Below are positions 35,741 through 44,457 of a stretch of DNA of 64,000 nucleotides, in pieces (the stretch's first letter is position 1; every line of letters starts with the position of its first letter). The position numbers and the translations under genes are program-made. Source of the DNA: Saliniplasma sp051745305 (lineage in GTDB: Archaea; Thermoplasmatota; Thermoplasmata; Halarchaeoplasmatales; Halarchaeoplasmataceae); assembly GCA_051745305.1 (NCBI GenBank), contig JBNJDY010000001.1, positions 1 through 64,000 of the forward strand. The letters run 5' to 3'. Below the pieces are notes generated by a model. The model had not been told where the DNA came from. It did no database searches and saw only the letters and a program-made list of their open reading frames with translations.

Positions 35741-36202
35741 TCATGTTGAATTCATCTCGTATAACTTTTCTTCTATATTCTTTAAGTATAAATCTATGTT
35801 CTCTATAATCTCATCACTCATCTTATCACCAAGTTCCATATTCTCCGATTTGATCCCCATGATGATGATTTCATCCGGTGCTTCCTCCATTTTTTTTGAT
35901 AATTCGATGATCTGGAACAGGTTAGAGCCATGAGATCCAGATATTTCTCTTATCGAGTCAACTTCATCGATTTTAAAAAATCTAAACTCACCAACTTTGC
36001 CATCAAAATTCACGGCGTCGATTATCAATACTGAATCGAGGTCCTTTAAAATATGTATAAGACTAATCTCTTTTAACCCAATATCAAAAAAAAGAATGTT
36101 CGAGGGAAAGGGTTTTTCTTGAATTTCCTGAACCAATTTAGGTCCTATCCCATCATCGCCGCGATATAGATTACCTATACCGATAACTCCGATTTTCTTC
36201 AT
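35741..36202 (-). CDS. NiFe hydrogenase maturation protease
   Basis: 153 residues of the HyaD/HycI family. The nickel-binding carboxylates are in GNLYRGDDGIGP (E/D16-type) and the IIDAVNFDG aspartate; SGSHGSNLFQI gives the third ligand histidine. This peptidase trims the C-terminus of the hydrogenase large subunit after nickel insertion. It overlaps the end of hydA by four bases (ATGA), which is the usual arrangement. Confidence 0.92.
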   Translation of the reverse strand: MKKIGVIGIGNLYRGDDGIGPKLVQEIQEKPFPSNILFFDIGLKEISLIHILKDLDSVLIIDAVNFDGKVGEFRFFKIDEVDSIREISGSHGSNLFQIIELSKKMEEAPDEIIIMGIKSENMELGDKMSDEIIENIDLYLKNIEEKLYEMNST

Positions 36203-37509
36203 CTGAATTCTACATCGAGATAATGTGTAGAACAGGAAATACAGGGATCGTAGGCCCTAACAAGCATCTCCAATGTAAGTTCCATCTCATCCTCTGACTT
36301 CTGACCGACCATCTCAGGTACCAATTTCTCCATGTCATGCTGTATGTTACCGTGATTCTGATTTGTAGGTATGATGCAGTTTGCTTCTGTACACTCACCT
36401 TTTTCATTGTAAGTATAATCGTGGAACAGAATACCTCTCGGAACTTCAACCGCGCCTATACCTCTTCCAGCTTTTACTTCGATATCTGGTTGATGGTATT
36501 CTTTCTGCTCTTCTAGACCTCTATCGAGTATCTTGTCGATTAGCCCGATTGAATCTTCAACGCTGTGTACTACTTCGACTAATTGTGCTACATTGTTCAT
36601 ATATGGATTGTGATTTACCGGTTTGAGACCGAATTTATCAGCGACTTCTTTAGCCATTGGACTTAACTGCTCATAATTATTATTTAATCTAGCTAGTGCT
36701 CCGACCATATAAGATTCTCTGTTATTTTTGGTGTACTTCGCAGTAGATTGTGGAACTATGTATTCATTAGTGACATCTAAATAATTATCTACTGGATTTG
36801 TACCTACATCAGTAGATTTTATATCCCCACCATAAAGAGCATATTCGTCATCATGGGTAAGAGATATAAATTCAGTTTCTCTAGTAAAGTCGGGTAGGTT
36901 GGGCGAAACCTCTTTTAACAGTTCAGCAACAGCAGTTAAATCATCAACAGAACTTTTGAGCTTACTTTTCAAATCGATAAGTTCTTTCTCTGTTGGGAGT
37001 TTAGAGAACCCTCCAGGAATTAACCTTTGAGGATGTGTTGTTCTACCTGTAATCAGACTCGACATTTCATTTGCCAATCTGTGTAATCTTATCACTGTTT
37101 TGACCTCCTCAGTATGTGTAGAAGCCAGAGGTACCACAGATGGGGCACCTAACAGATCCGGTAGAGCAAGATATCCCACATGGAGAACGTGGCTCTGCAT
37201 GTTCTCCCCGTGAAGTGCGAGTCTTCGTAATAGTTTATCCTGTTCAGAGACATCTATGTCCATGGCATCTTCTGTTGCTTTAAGTGATGTGAGAGTATGA
37301 CCTATCGAACATATACCACAAATTCTAGATGTGATGTGATGTAATTCCTTCCAGCTTCTATCCACAACCAATGATTCAAAGTATCTCGGTGCTTCAACTA
37401 CCTGCCATTCACATTTTTTAAGATCACCATCTTCAACATCAACAACGATGTTACCATGACCTTCTACTCTTGTTAAATATTCAACATCAACTTTTATATC
37501 TTCACTCAT
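36199..37509 (-). CDS. hydA: NiFe hydrogenase large (alpha) subunit, group 3b type
   Basis: About 436 residues from ATG 37509 (MSEDIKVDVEY); an upstream TTG-based extension reaches 37536. Nickel ligands: L1 motif RICGICSIGH and L2 motif DPCISCSTH near the C-terminus. The tail after His is only seven residues (YLDVEFR). With the small, diaphorase and iron-sulfur subunits upstream, the order hydB-hydG-hydD-hydA is that of the cytosolic sulfhydrogenase of Pyrococcus, which uses NADPH and evolves H2. It overlaps hydD by eight bases. Confidence 0.93.
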   Translation of the reverse strand: MSEDIKVDVEYLTRVEGHGNIVVDVEDGDLKKCEWQVVEAPRYFESLVVDRSWKELHHITSRICGICSIGHTLTSLKATEDAMDIDVSEQDKLLRRLALHGENMQSHVLHVGYLALPDLLGAPSVVPLASTHTEEVKTVIRLHRLANEMSSLITGRTTHPQRLIPGGFSKLPTEKELIDLKSKLKSSVDDLTAVAELLKEVSPNLPDFTRETEFISLTHDDEYALYGGDIKSTDVGTNPVDNYLDVTNEYIVPQSTAKYTKNNRESYMVGALARLNNNYEQLSPMAKEVADKFGLKPVNHNPYMNNVAQLVEVVHSVEDSIGLIDKILDRGLEEQKEYHQPDIEVKAGRGIGAVEVPRGILFHDYTYNEKGECTEANCIIPTNQNHGNIQHDMEKLVPEMVGQKSEDEMELTLEMLVRAYDPCISCSTHYLDVEFR

Positions 37510-38257
37510 CTTCTCTTGCCTCCTGCTGCCAACCAAAATAAAGATTGAATTTCTTCATCACTTCATCAACCGTCAAACCATATTCTTCAAGAACCTCTTT
37601 ATGAGCATCTTCATTCGGATTGTCTATCAATCCACGGCATCCCCAGCATATCGTGCCTTCGTTCACACAGCATGAGTCACACCCTGCTCTTGTTATAGGT
37701 CCAACACAGAATTCATCTCTCTCAAATGCACAAACGTTCTCGTTCAGTTTACATTCTACACAAACTGGATAGTTTGGTATATTCGGTTCTTTTCCTAGTA
37801 CCAACGATTCTACAACGTGTATGAACTCGTCTCTATCGATAGGACATCCATGGACGTGATAATCCACCTTGATAACATCCTCTATGGCCTTTGCTTTGTC
37901 CCATGAAGGAAACATATCTCCTTTGTCACCATATACTCTGCGTTTCACTTCCTCGAAATCCTGAGAATTCCTTATAGAGTTTATACCCCCTATTGTAGCA
38001 CATGAACCGATGGCTACGACTATACTGGCATTCTCTCTTATCTCTTCTAGCCTCTCAGCAAGATGATCGTTGGTCACCGAGCCTTCTATGAAAGCTACAT
38101 CATAATCATCTGAATGCTCTTTCATGACCTCTCTAAAGCTAACTACATCTACGATCTCCAATAGATCTAGAAGTTTCTCTTCTAGGTTAGCGATCTGGAG
38201 TTGATCTCCTTCACACCCAGCAAAATCGAAGAATGCCGCTTTTGGTTTTTCTGACAT
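37502..38257 (-). CDS. hydD: NiFe hydrogenase small (delta) subunit
   Basis: 251 residues. The proximal cluster cysteines appear in FAGCEGDQ, then AIGSCATIGG and VHGCPID; further cysteine-rich segments CVECKLNENVC, CVGPITRAGCDSCC and CWGCRG in the C-terminal half bind additional 4Fe-4S clusters, as in group 3 small subunits. Lacks a Tat signal, so the complex is cytosolic. It directly abuts hydG. Confidence 0.93.
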   Translation of the reverse strand: MSEKPKAAFFDFAGCEGDQLQIANLEEKLLDLLEIVDVVSFREVMKEHSDDYDVAFIEGSVTNDHLAERLEEIRENASIVVAIGSCATIGGINSIRNSQDFEEVKRRVYGDKGDMFPSWDKAKAIEDVIKVDYHVHGCPIDRDEFIHVVESLVLGKEPNIPNYPVCVECKLNENVCAFERDEFCVGPITRAGCDSCCVNEGTICWGCRGLIDNPNEDAHKEVLEEYGLTVDEVMKKFNLYFGWQQEAREDE

Positions 38258-39091
38258 CTATAACGCCTCCTCTACATCTTTGATATCTGCATAATTGAAT
38301 ACTGGACCCTCCTGACATGTGTACAATCCGTCTATCTGACAGTGACCACATTTACCGACCCCACACTTCATACGTCGTTCCAGCGACAAGAATACCTGTT
38401 CATCTGGGAGGTCTCTTTTATCCAACTCCTGCATAACAAACTTATACATAATCGGTGGTCCACAAACGGCAGCTATAGTAGTATTTGGATCAAAATCAAC
38501 TTTGGGTATTAAAGTCGTGATGACACCGATATTGCCTTCCCAACAAACCCCGTCGGGGCATTTATCGACTGTCTGTAAAAGATCCATATCACTCAATTCA
38601 TCCCAGCGATCAAGTTCGTTTTCATAAAGTATCTCACATGGTTCTCGACAGCCATATAATACCATTACTTTCTCGAATTCTTCTCTTCTATCGATAACAT
38701 AGTTTATGAGTGATCGCAAAGGTGCTAAACCTAATCCACCACCGATAAATAATACGTCCTGACCTTTGAACTCGTCAACATCAAAACCGTTACCAAATGG
38801 ACCACGTATACCTATCTCGTCACCGATATCTAAGGAATGTAAAGCATTAGTTACATTCCCCACAGCTCTAACGCACAATTCAAAAGATTCTCCTTCCTTA
38901 GTAGGTGAAGAAGTAATCGATATAGGAGCTTCGCCTACACCAGCGATGGATAATTCTACGAATTGGCCAGGGTCGTGATCTAGAGATTGTCCATTTTCAA
39001 GAACGATCTCGAAGAGTTTTTCATTCTCCGTCAATTGTTTTATATCCAAAATCTTAGCTTTTTCTGGTAGATATACCGATTCTTCAGTCAT
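38258..39091 (-). CDS. hydG: Hydrogenase gamma subunit, FAD/NAD(P)-binding diaphorase
   Basis: 277 residues. FAD-binding ferredoxin reductase fold: RxxS/T-type flavin motif ISITSSPT with GIRGPFGNG, the NAD(P)-binding GGGLGLAPLRS and the C-terminal 2Fe-2S cysteines in RRMKCGVGKCGHCQIDGLYTC, four residues of the dihydroorotate-dehydrogenase electron-transfer type. It exchanges electrons between NAD(P)H and the iron-sulfur relay. It overlaps hydB by four bases at the start (ATGA). Confidence 0.93.
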   Translation of the reverse strand: MTEESVYLPEKAKILDIKQLTENEKLFEIVLENGQSLDHDPGQFVELSIAGVGEAPISITSSPTKEGESFELCVRAVGNVTNALHSLDIGDEIGIRGPFGNGFDVDEFKGQDVLFIGGGLGLAPLRSLINYVIDRREEFEKVMVLYGCREPCEILYENELDRWDELSDMDLLQTVDKCPDGVCWEGNIGVITTLIPKVDFDPNTTIAAVCGPPIMYKFVMQELDKRDLPDEQVFLSLERRMKCGVGKCGHCQIDGLYTCQEGPVFNYADIKDVEEAL

Positions 39092-40113
39092 TCTGATACC
39101 TCCTTCAAATCATTGTAAACTTTAGTTGGGTCTGCGATATCTGGAACACATTGTGAACCACAGCGACCGCAACCAACACATGCTATATCTTCAAATCGCT
39201 CATAGATATATCGCCCTTTTCTCATGAATCTGTGGCGATATCTTTGATGCCTCTCCTCCCTGAAATTTTCATCACCTGCAACTATGGCAAATTCTTCAAG
39301 TAAACATCCGTCCCATTGTCTTATCCTTTCTCCTTCATCTAGTGTGATCTCGTTTATATCTTTTACATCGAAGCAGTAACAAGTGGGACATACGAGATTA
39401 CAGGAACCACAGCTGTAACACTTTTCTGAGTTTTCTTCCCAGAATTCGACGTTGTCATAGTTTTCTTCTAAGAGTTCAGGTAATTCTTCTGGCGGGAAGT
39501 CGAGTTCTTTCTCGAATTTACCTTTGATCTCCTCTTTCTTCTGTTCTACTGTTTCTCGTTCTTCATCGGTGGCATCACGTATATTTGCTCCATCTAAAAG
39601 GTCAGAGCCCTTGTCTGATCCTATCTCTACTGCGTATTTTTCACCAATATCTGTAAGCATAAGGTCGTAATGATCTGAGATGGTTGCTGTACCCATACTG
39701 CCTGCAAAACTCCACTCAGAAACATCTTCCATATTTACACCGACTAGAACTGATGCTTCCCTCTTCTTAAGGTAGTTATCATCTTCGTAGGTATCTGTAA
39801 AGACCTTGTCCATCTGTCTTATAGCTTCTAAGTCGTACGGATGTATACCTAAAATTATTCGAGGCGTTACTTCGTTAACTGCTTCATGTCCATCTTTGAC
39901 TTTATATTTGAGTAAAGTTTCCTTTTGGGGTGCAAAATATTTCTTCGGCGGTAAAATAGTCACATCATAATCCAATTGTAGGTCTTCCGCTTTCTTGAGA
40001 ACATCGAAAACAAACTTGTTCCCCTTCTCTTGGACCCCAACTACCTCCCGGGGGTCTTCCTGTACCAGATGTTCCACAAAACCATTAAAATCTTCTTTTT
40101 TTATGACCTTCAT
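39088..40113 (-). CDS. hydB: Hydrogenase beta subunit, 4Fe-4S protein
   Basis: 341 residues. Two ferredoxin-like cysteine sets: CYSCGSCNLVCPTCYC (about 233-248) and CVGCGRCGSQCVPDI near the C-terminus. The N-terminal half is like that of sulfhydrogenase beta (sulfite reductase subunit A) proteins. First gene of the hydBGDA operon. An A/T-rich leader of about 120 bases precedes it. Confidence 0.93.
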   Translation of the reverse strand: MKVIKKEDFNGFVEHLVQEDPREVVGVQEKGNKFVFDVLKKAEDLQLDYDVTILPPKKYFAPQKETLLKYKVKDGHEAVNEVTPRIILGIHPYDLEAIRQMDKVFTDTYEDDNYLKKREASVLVGVNMEDVSEWSFAGSMGTATISDHYDLMLTDIGEKYAVEIGSDKGSDLLDGANIRDATDEERETVEQKKEEIKGKFEKELDFPPEELPELLEENYDNVEFWEENSEKCYSCGSCNLVCPTCYCFDVKDINEITLDEGERIRQWDGCLLEEFAIVAGDENFREERHQRYRHRFMRKGRYIYERFEDIACVGCGRCGSQCVPDIADPTKVYNDLKEVSE

Positions 40114-40235
40114 GATCTCACTCTTCTATAAACTGTGGAAATCAGATAAGAGGTTCGTTTTTAAATCTTTCTATGATTTTATATATAACGTTGTAATATC
40201 TAGAAATATCATCGATGTTTATAACATCTAATAAT

Positions 40236-40907
40236 TCACTCACCGAATCTTCTTTCCCTGCTTTGATAAGACCTGATAGCTCTCAAGAAATCTATTTTTC
40301 TAAAACCGGGCCAGTAAACATCTGTGAAATATAGTTCAGAATAGGCCAACTGCCATATAAGGAAATTAGATATCCTTTCTTCGCCGCTTGTTCTCAATAT
40401 TAGATCAGGATCGGGAAAATCAGCTGTATAAAGTCTCTGAGTAAACGATCTTTCGTCGATATCCTCTACATCGAGTTTACCTTCCTTAACTTCCGTAGCT
40501 ATCTTCTTTATAGCCTGTATAATCTCTTCCCTACCACCATAAGCCACTGCTATATTGAAATAATAATTATCATAATCTTTGGTTTTTTCTTCAGCATATC
40601 TTATAGATTCTTTTACCCCTTCTGACAATCTATCTAGAGCACCTATAGCTTGGATCCTTATCTGGTTCTCGTGAACCCTTTTATCATCTGCAGCCTTCCT
40701 AAAATTCTCTTCGAAGAGATCCATGAGATGTTCTACTTCGTCAGTATCTCTATTCAGATTCTCTTTAGAGAAGGCATACACCGTTAGAATCTTTACACCG
40801 ACTTCAGTACACCAATTAAGCATCTCTTCAAGTTTTTCTTTTCCCATGACATGACCATCATCTTCGTTCAAGCCCAATTGTCTAGCAAAACGTCTGTTTC
40901 CGTCCAT
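40236..40907 (-). CDS. uppS: Undecaprenyl/polyprenyl diphosphate synthase (cis-prenyltransferase)
   Basis: 223 residues from the first canonical ATG. MDGNRRFAR (the diphosphate-binding DGNRR motif), TVYAFSKENLNR, DLILRTSGEERISNFLIWQ, ELYFTD and WPGFRKIDFLRAI are the five conserved regions. It makes the C50-60 cis-polyprenyl carrier for glycans. The family normally has about 20-30 residues before the DGNRR motif, and here the in-frame upstream codons spell YEKKLLKEIKEGKVPTHIAV, which fits the family. That extension runs to 41021 without ATG, GTG or TTG; an ATC at 41015-41013 behind a GGTGATG could be the real start. True coordinates may thus extend to about 41015. Confidence 0.92.
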   Translation of the reverse strand: MDGNRRFARQLGLNEDDGHVMGKEKLEEMLNWCTEVGVKILTVYAFSKENLNRDTDEVEHLMDLFEENFRKAADDKRVHENQIRIQAIGALDRLSEGVKESIRYAEEKTKDYDNYYFNIAVAYGGREEIIQAIKKIATEVKEGKLDVEDIDERSFTQRLYTADFPDPDLILRTSGEERISNFLIWQLAYSELYFTDVYWPGFRKIDFLRAIRSYQSRERRFGE

Positions 40908-41136
40908 TATAACTGCAATATGGGTAGGTACCTTTCCTTCTTTGATTTCTTTCAGCAGTTTCTTTTCATATGCCTTGTAGGCCGTATCCGAGATGGTCTT
41001 AGATATATCTGCGATGCCACATCACCATAATGTTTGATTACCGAATAGTATAAAAATATGTTGCAAGGAGTCCTAATCAAAGAGAATATCACAATAATTA
41101 TATACACTGTCTTTAATCCTGAACCAGGTGGTGTAT

Positions 41137-42213
41137 ATGAAACATAAAAAATTATATATTCCGGGACCCACGGAAGTTAGAAAAGATGTGATAGAGGCAA
41201 TGGACCAATGGTTATTTGGCCATCGTTCAGATACAATGACTGACCTTTATACTACGATCGTAGAGGATAGTAAAAAATTTTTAGAAACTGACAATGATAT
41301 TATTGTTTTAACTGCCTCAGGCACTGCTTTTATGGAGAGCTCTATATTAAACTTGGTAGACGATAAAGTTTTAAGCGCCACATGTGGGAGCTTCAGTGAA
41401 AGACATGCTAATATAGCTGAAAGGTTGGGTAAGAATGTTGATAGATTAGAATATGAATGGGGGAAAGCCGTAAAGCCAGAGGACGTTAGAAAAGCTCTTG
41501 AAAAGGATGATTATGATGCTTTAACATGTGTTATGAACGAAACCTCAACCGGTGTTCGAAATCCTTTGGAAGAGATAGGTGAAGTGATGGAGGATTTCCC
41601 AGATACTATGTTTATAGTTGATGCAATCTCCGCACTAGGAGGGGACTATATCGATATAGAAGGGAGCAATATTGATGTGATATTCACATCCGTACAAAAG
41701 GCATTCGCTATGCCTCCAGGATTAGCTGTATGTGTGGTAAGTGAAGATGCCTACGATAAAGAAGTGAACTCTGATTCCTCTGCATGGTATGGAGGCTTCC
41801 AGAGATGTATCGATTATTACAACAAGAAAGGACAGACACACTCAACACCCGCTATATCCCTGATGTTAGCTTATAGAAAACAGATGAAACACATGTTGGA
41901 GGAAGGGTACAAGAATATAGATAAGAGACACAAGGAGATGGCCGAATTCACCAGAGAATGGGCTTATGAACACTTTGATATGTTCCCAGAAGAAGGTTAC
42001 ATGTCTCAAACAGTCAGTACCATCAAGAATACCAGAGGTATCAATATCGCAGAATTGAGAGAAAAAGTTGACAAGAAATATAACATGACCTTCGCTAATG
42101 GTTACGGTTCAAAATTGAAAGAGAAAACCTTCCGTATAGGACACATGGGTATTCACGACGTAGACAGCATAAAAGAACTAACCGATGCTATAGAAGATGT
42201 CGCAGGACTGTGA
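41137..42213 (+). CDS. Class V aminotransferase, serine-pyruvate/alanine-glyoxylate type
   Basis: About 358 residues from ATG 41137, with AGGTGGTG just before it; a GTG at 41128 is an alternative. PLP lysine in FTSVQKAFAMPPG, PGPTEVRKDV start motif and DAISALGGD (PLP-binding aspartate). In archaea this family provides serine from 3-phosphohydroxypyruvate or hydroxypyruvate, or handles alanine/glyoxylate. The gene runs into serA and DUF1015, indicating serine synthesis. Confidence 0.88.
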   Translation: MKHKKLYIPGPTEVRKDVIEAMDQWLFGHRSDTMTDLYTTIVEDSKKFLETDNDIIVLTASGTAFMESSILNLVDDKVLSATCGSFSERHANIAERLGKNVDRLEYEWGKAVKPEDVRKALEKDDYDALTCVMNETSTGVRNPLEEIGEVMEDFPDTMFIVDAISALGGDYIDIEGSNIDVIFTSVQKAFAMPPGLAVCVVSEDAYDKEVNSDSSAWYGGFQRCIDYYNKKGQTHSTPAISLMLAYRKQMKHMLEEGYKNIDKRHKEMAEFTREWAYEHFDMFPEEGYMSQTVSTIKNTRGINIAELREKVDKKYNMTFANGYGSKLKEKTFRIGHMGIHDVDSIKELTDAIEDVAGL

Positions 42214-42218
42214 TAAAA

Positions 42219-43133
42219 ATGGCAAAGAAAGTTTTAGTATGTAATCCAGTTGCGGAAGAAGCTATCAAAATGCTTGAAGAGGCTGGTTTGGAAGTTGATC
42301 AGGAATTCGGGATGTCAAAGGAAGAATTGACTGAGAAAGTTCCACCTTACCATGCTTTGATCGTCAGAAGTTCGACAAAAGTTCGAGAACCTACGCTTGA
42401 TGCCGCTGAAAACCTCGAGGCTATCGGACGTCCAGGAATCGGACTGGATAACATAGACGTCGATTTTGCTGAAGAAAAAGGTGTTGCAGTTTTCAACACA
42501 CCTACAGCCACTACTGTTTCAGTTGCTGAATTAGCTATGACCCACATACTTGCAGCCTATAGAGATATTGTGGCTGGTACTACCAGTCTAAGAGACGGTA
42601 AATGGATCAAAAAAGATCTGAAGAGTAATGAACTGTACGAAAAGACTCTAGGTATAATCGGATACGGGAATATCGGTCAAGCAGTTGCTGAAAGGGGCAA
42701 AGCTTTCGGTATGGATGTTATCGCCTTCGACGTAAGAGATATTGAAAATCCAGAACCTGCTGAGATGGTGGATATGGATACATTACTTGAGAAAAGTGAT
42801 GTGATCACGATCCACGTTCCTCACATAGAAGCTACACATCACATGTTGGGTAATGAAGAATTTAAAAAGATGAAGGATAGTGCGGTACTCGTTGATCCAT
42901 CGAGAGGTGGAGTAGTCGATGAAGATGCACTATATGAGGCCTTAAAGAATGACGTTATCCGTTTCGCCAGTAAAGATGTGTTCGAAGAGGAACCACCAGG
43001 AGATAATCCACTTTTCGAATTGGATAACTTCCATGCGACCCCTCATATCGGTGCCCAAACACATGAAGGGCAAATAAGAGCGGGAACATTAGCAGCGGAA
43101 CAAGTGATCGAAGAACTAGAGAAAAGAGGCTAA
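42219..43133 (+). CDS. serA: D-3-phosphoglycerate dehydrogenase
   Basis: 304 residues from ATG 42219 (an overlapping GTG at 42210 gives three more). NAD motif GIIGYGNIGQAVAERG, catalytic arginine in VDPSRGGVVDED, glutamate in VFEEEPP and histidine in ATPHIGAQTHEGQ. Lacks the ASB and ACT domains of long SerA, so feedback by serine is probably absent. It turns 3-phosphoglycerate to 3-phosphohydroxypyruvate, the first step of serine synthesis, and its gene overlaps or abuts the aminotransferase. Confidence 0.92.
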   Translation: MAKKVLVCNPVAEEAIKMLEEAGLEVDQEFGMSKEELTEKVPPYHALIVRSSTKVREPTLDAAENLEAIGRPGIGLDNIDVDFAEEKGVAVFNTPTATTVSVAELAMTHILAAYRDIVAGTTSLRDGKWIKKDLKSNELYEKTLGIIGYGNIGQAVAERGKAFGMDVIAFDVRDIENPEPAEMVDMDTLLEKSDVITIHVPHIEATHHMLGNEEFKKMKDSAVLVDPSRGGVVDEDALYEALKNDVIRFASKDVFEEEPPGDNPLFELDNFHATPHIGAQTHEGQIRAGTLAAEQVIEELEKRG

Positions 43134-43135
43134 AA

Positions 43136-44413
43136 ATGGTAGAAATAAAACCGTTCAAGGGGATAGAATACAATAAAGATAAAGTCGAAGATATGGAAGA
43201 AATCATAACTCAGCCATACGATAAGATCAACGATGAATTACGAGATAAGTACTATGAGAATAGTGAATACAATTACTGCCGATTGATATTACCAAAAGAA
43301 GAAAATAGATACGAAAAAGCCAAAGAAAGATTGAACAACTGGTTTAGAGAAGGTATCCTTAGAAAAAGAGCTAAACCGGGAATATACGTTTACATGCAGG
43401 ATTTCAAGGTGCTTGGTAAGAAACATACTCGTAAGGGATTCGTCTCTGCAGTAAAACTTCATCCGTTTGAAGAAGAAATAGTTCTTCCGCACGAAGAAAC
43501 ACACGAGGGGCCGAAGATAGACAGATTGAACATGCTTAGAGCAACTGAAAAAAACCTAGAAGCCGGTTTCATGCTTTACAGCGATGCAAAAAAAACAACT
43601 ATCGACATATTCGAAGATATAGCTGATAAAGAACCTTTATTCGAAGCTACCGACGAGTACGGGGTACACAGCAGAGTATGGAGAGTCGGAGATGAGGAAC
43701 ATATCAAGATTATTAAGAAGGTTCTTGAAGGTGAACAAATAGTAATCGCAGACGGCCATCATAGATACGAAACTGCCGTTAATTTCAGAGATGAATTAAG
43801 AGCGAAGAACCCAGAATGGCAAGAAAGTGATGCATTTAACTGGAGGATGACGTATATGGTTCCTGTCGAGGACCCTGGATTAGTGGTTTTACCTGGACAT
43901 AGATTGCTTTTAAAACACGAACTTAAAAATGAACATATTGAAAAATTCAAGGAATATTTTGAAACCTACCAAGTGGATATCAGTGAGGCTGAAGGATTCC
44001 TTGAAGAGAACAAAGACACTATCTCATTCGTTGTTTACGATGGTGAACGTACACTGGGACTGAAACTAAGAGATAAATCTGACATCGAGAAGTTCCTTTC
44101 CGAAGATTACTCAGAGGACTACAAAAATCTAGATGTTGTCGTTTTAAGAGATGTAATATTTGAAGGTATAATGGAAGCTTCTGATCTTGACATCGACGTC
44201 ACTATAGCTTATGAGAGATGGTCTGATGATGCAGTAAAACGAGTGGAGAAAGGGGATGCTACTGTTGCATTCCTTGTCAACGCTACTAAACCAGAACAAG
44301 TTTTAAAAGTTGCTAAAAACGGGGAACGTATGCCCGAGAAATCCACAGATTTCTATCCAAAAGTGAACTCTGGATTTATGATGATGGACATAGAACCCGG
44401 TGAAACATTATAG
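43136..44413 (+). CDS. DUF1015-family protein
   Basis: 425 residues. KPFKGIEYNKDKVEDMEEII at the start with QPYDKI, LPHEETHEGPKIDRLNMLRA and VIADGHHRYETAVNFRDE match the DUF1015 family. The GHHRYETA motif contains the conserved histidines and looks catalytic. The gene starts two bases after serA, and DUF1015 is often found beside serA in archaea and bacteria; a phosphatase or other serine-pathway step is inference, as no serB is seen in the operon. Confidence 0.88.
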   Translation: MVEIKPFKGIEYNKDKVEDMEEIITQPYDKINDELRDKYYENSEYNYCRLILPKEENRYEKAKERLNNWFREGILRKRAKPGIYVYMQDFKVLGKKHTRKGFVSAVKLHPFEEEIVLPHEETHEGPKIDRLNMLRATEKNLEAGFMLYSDAKKTTIDIFEDIADKEPLFEATDEYGVHSRVWRVGDEEHIKIIKKVLEGEQIVIADGHHRYETAVNFRDELRAKNPEWQESDAFNWRMTYMVPVEDPGLVVLPGHRLLLKHELKNEHIEKFKEYFETYQVDISEAEGFLEENKDTISFVVYDGERTLGLKLRDKSDIEKFLSEDYSEDYKNLDVVVLRDVIFEGIMEASDLDIDVTIAYERWSDDAVKRVEKGDATVAFLVNATKPEQVLKVAKNGERMPEKSTDFYPKVNSGFMMMDIEPGETL

Positions 44414-44435
44414 TTTTGAAAACCATTTCCCTAAA

Positions 44436-44457
44436 ATCTTTTTTATATTTTTATTTG
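44436..44457. terminator. T-rich terminator between convergent genes
   Basis: The short gap between DUF1015 and the convergent trm56 gene contains TCTTTTTTATATTTTTATTT, a T-tract of the kind that ends archaeal transcripts. Confidence 0.4.
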
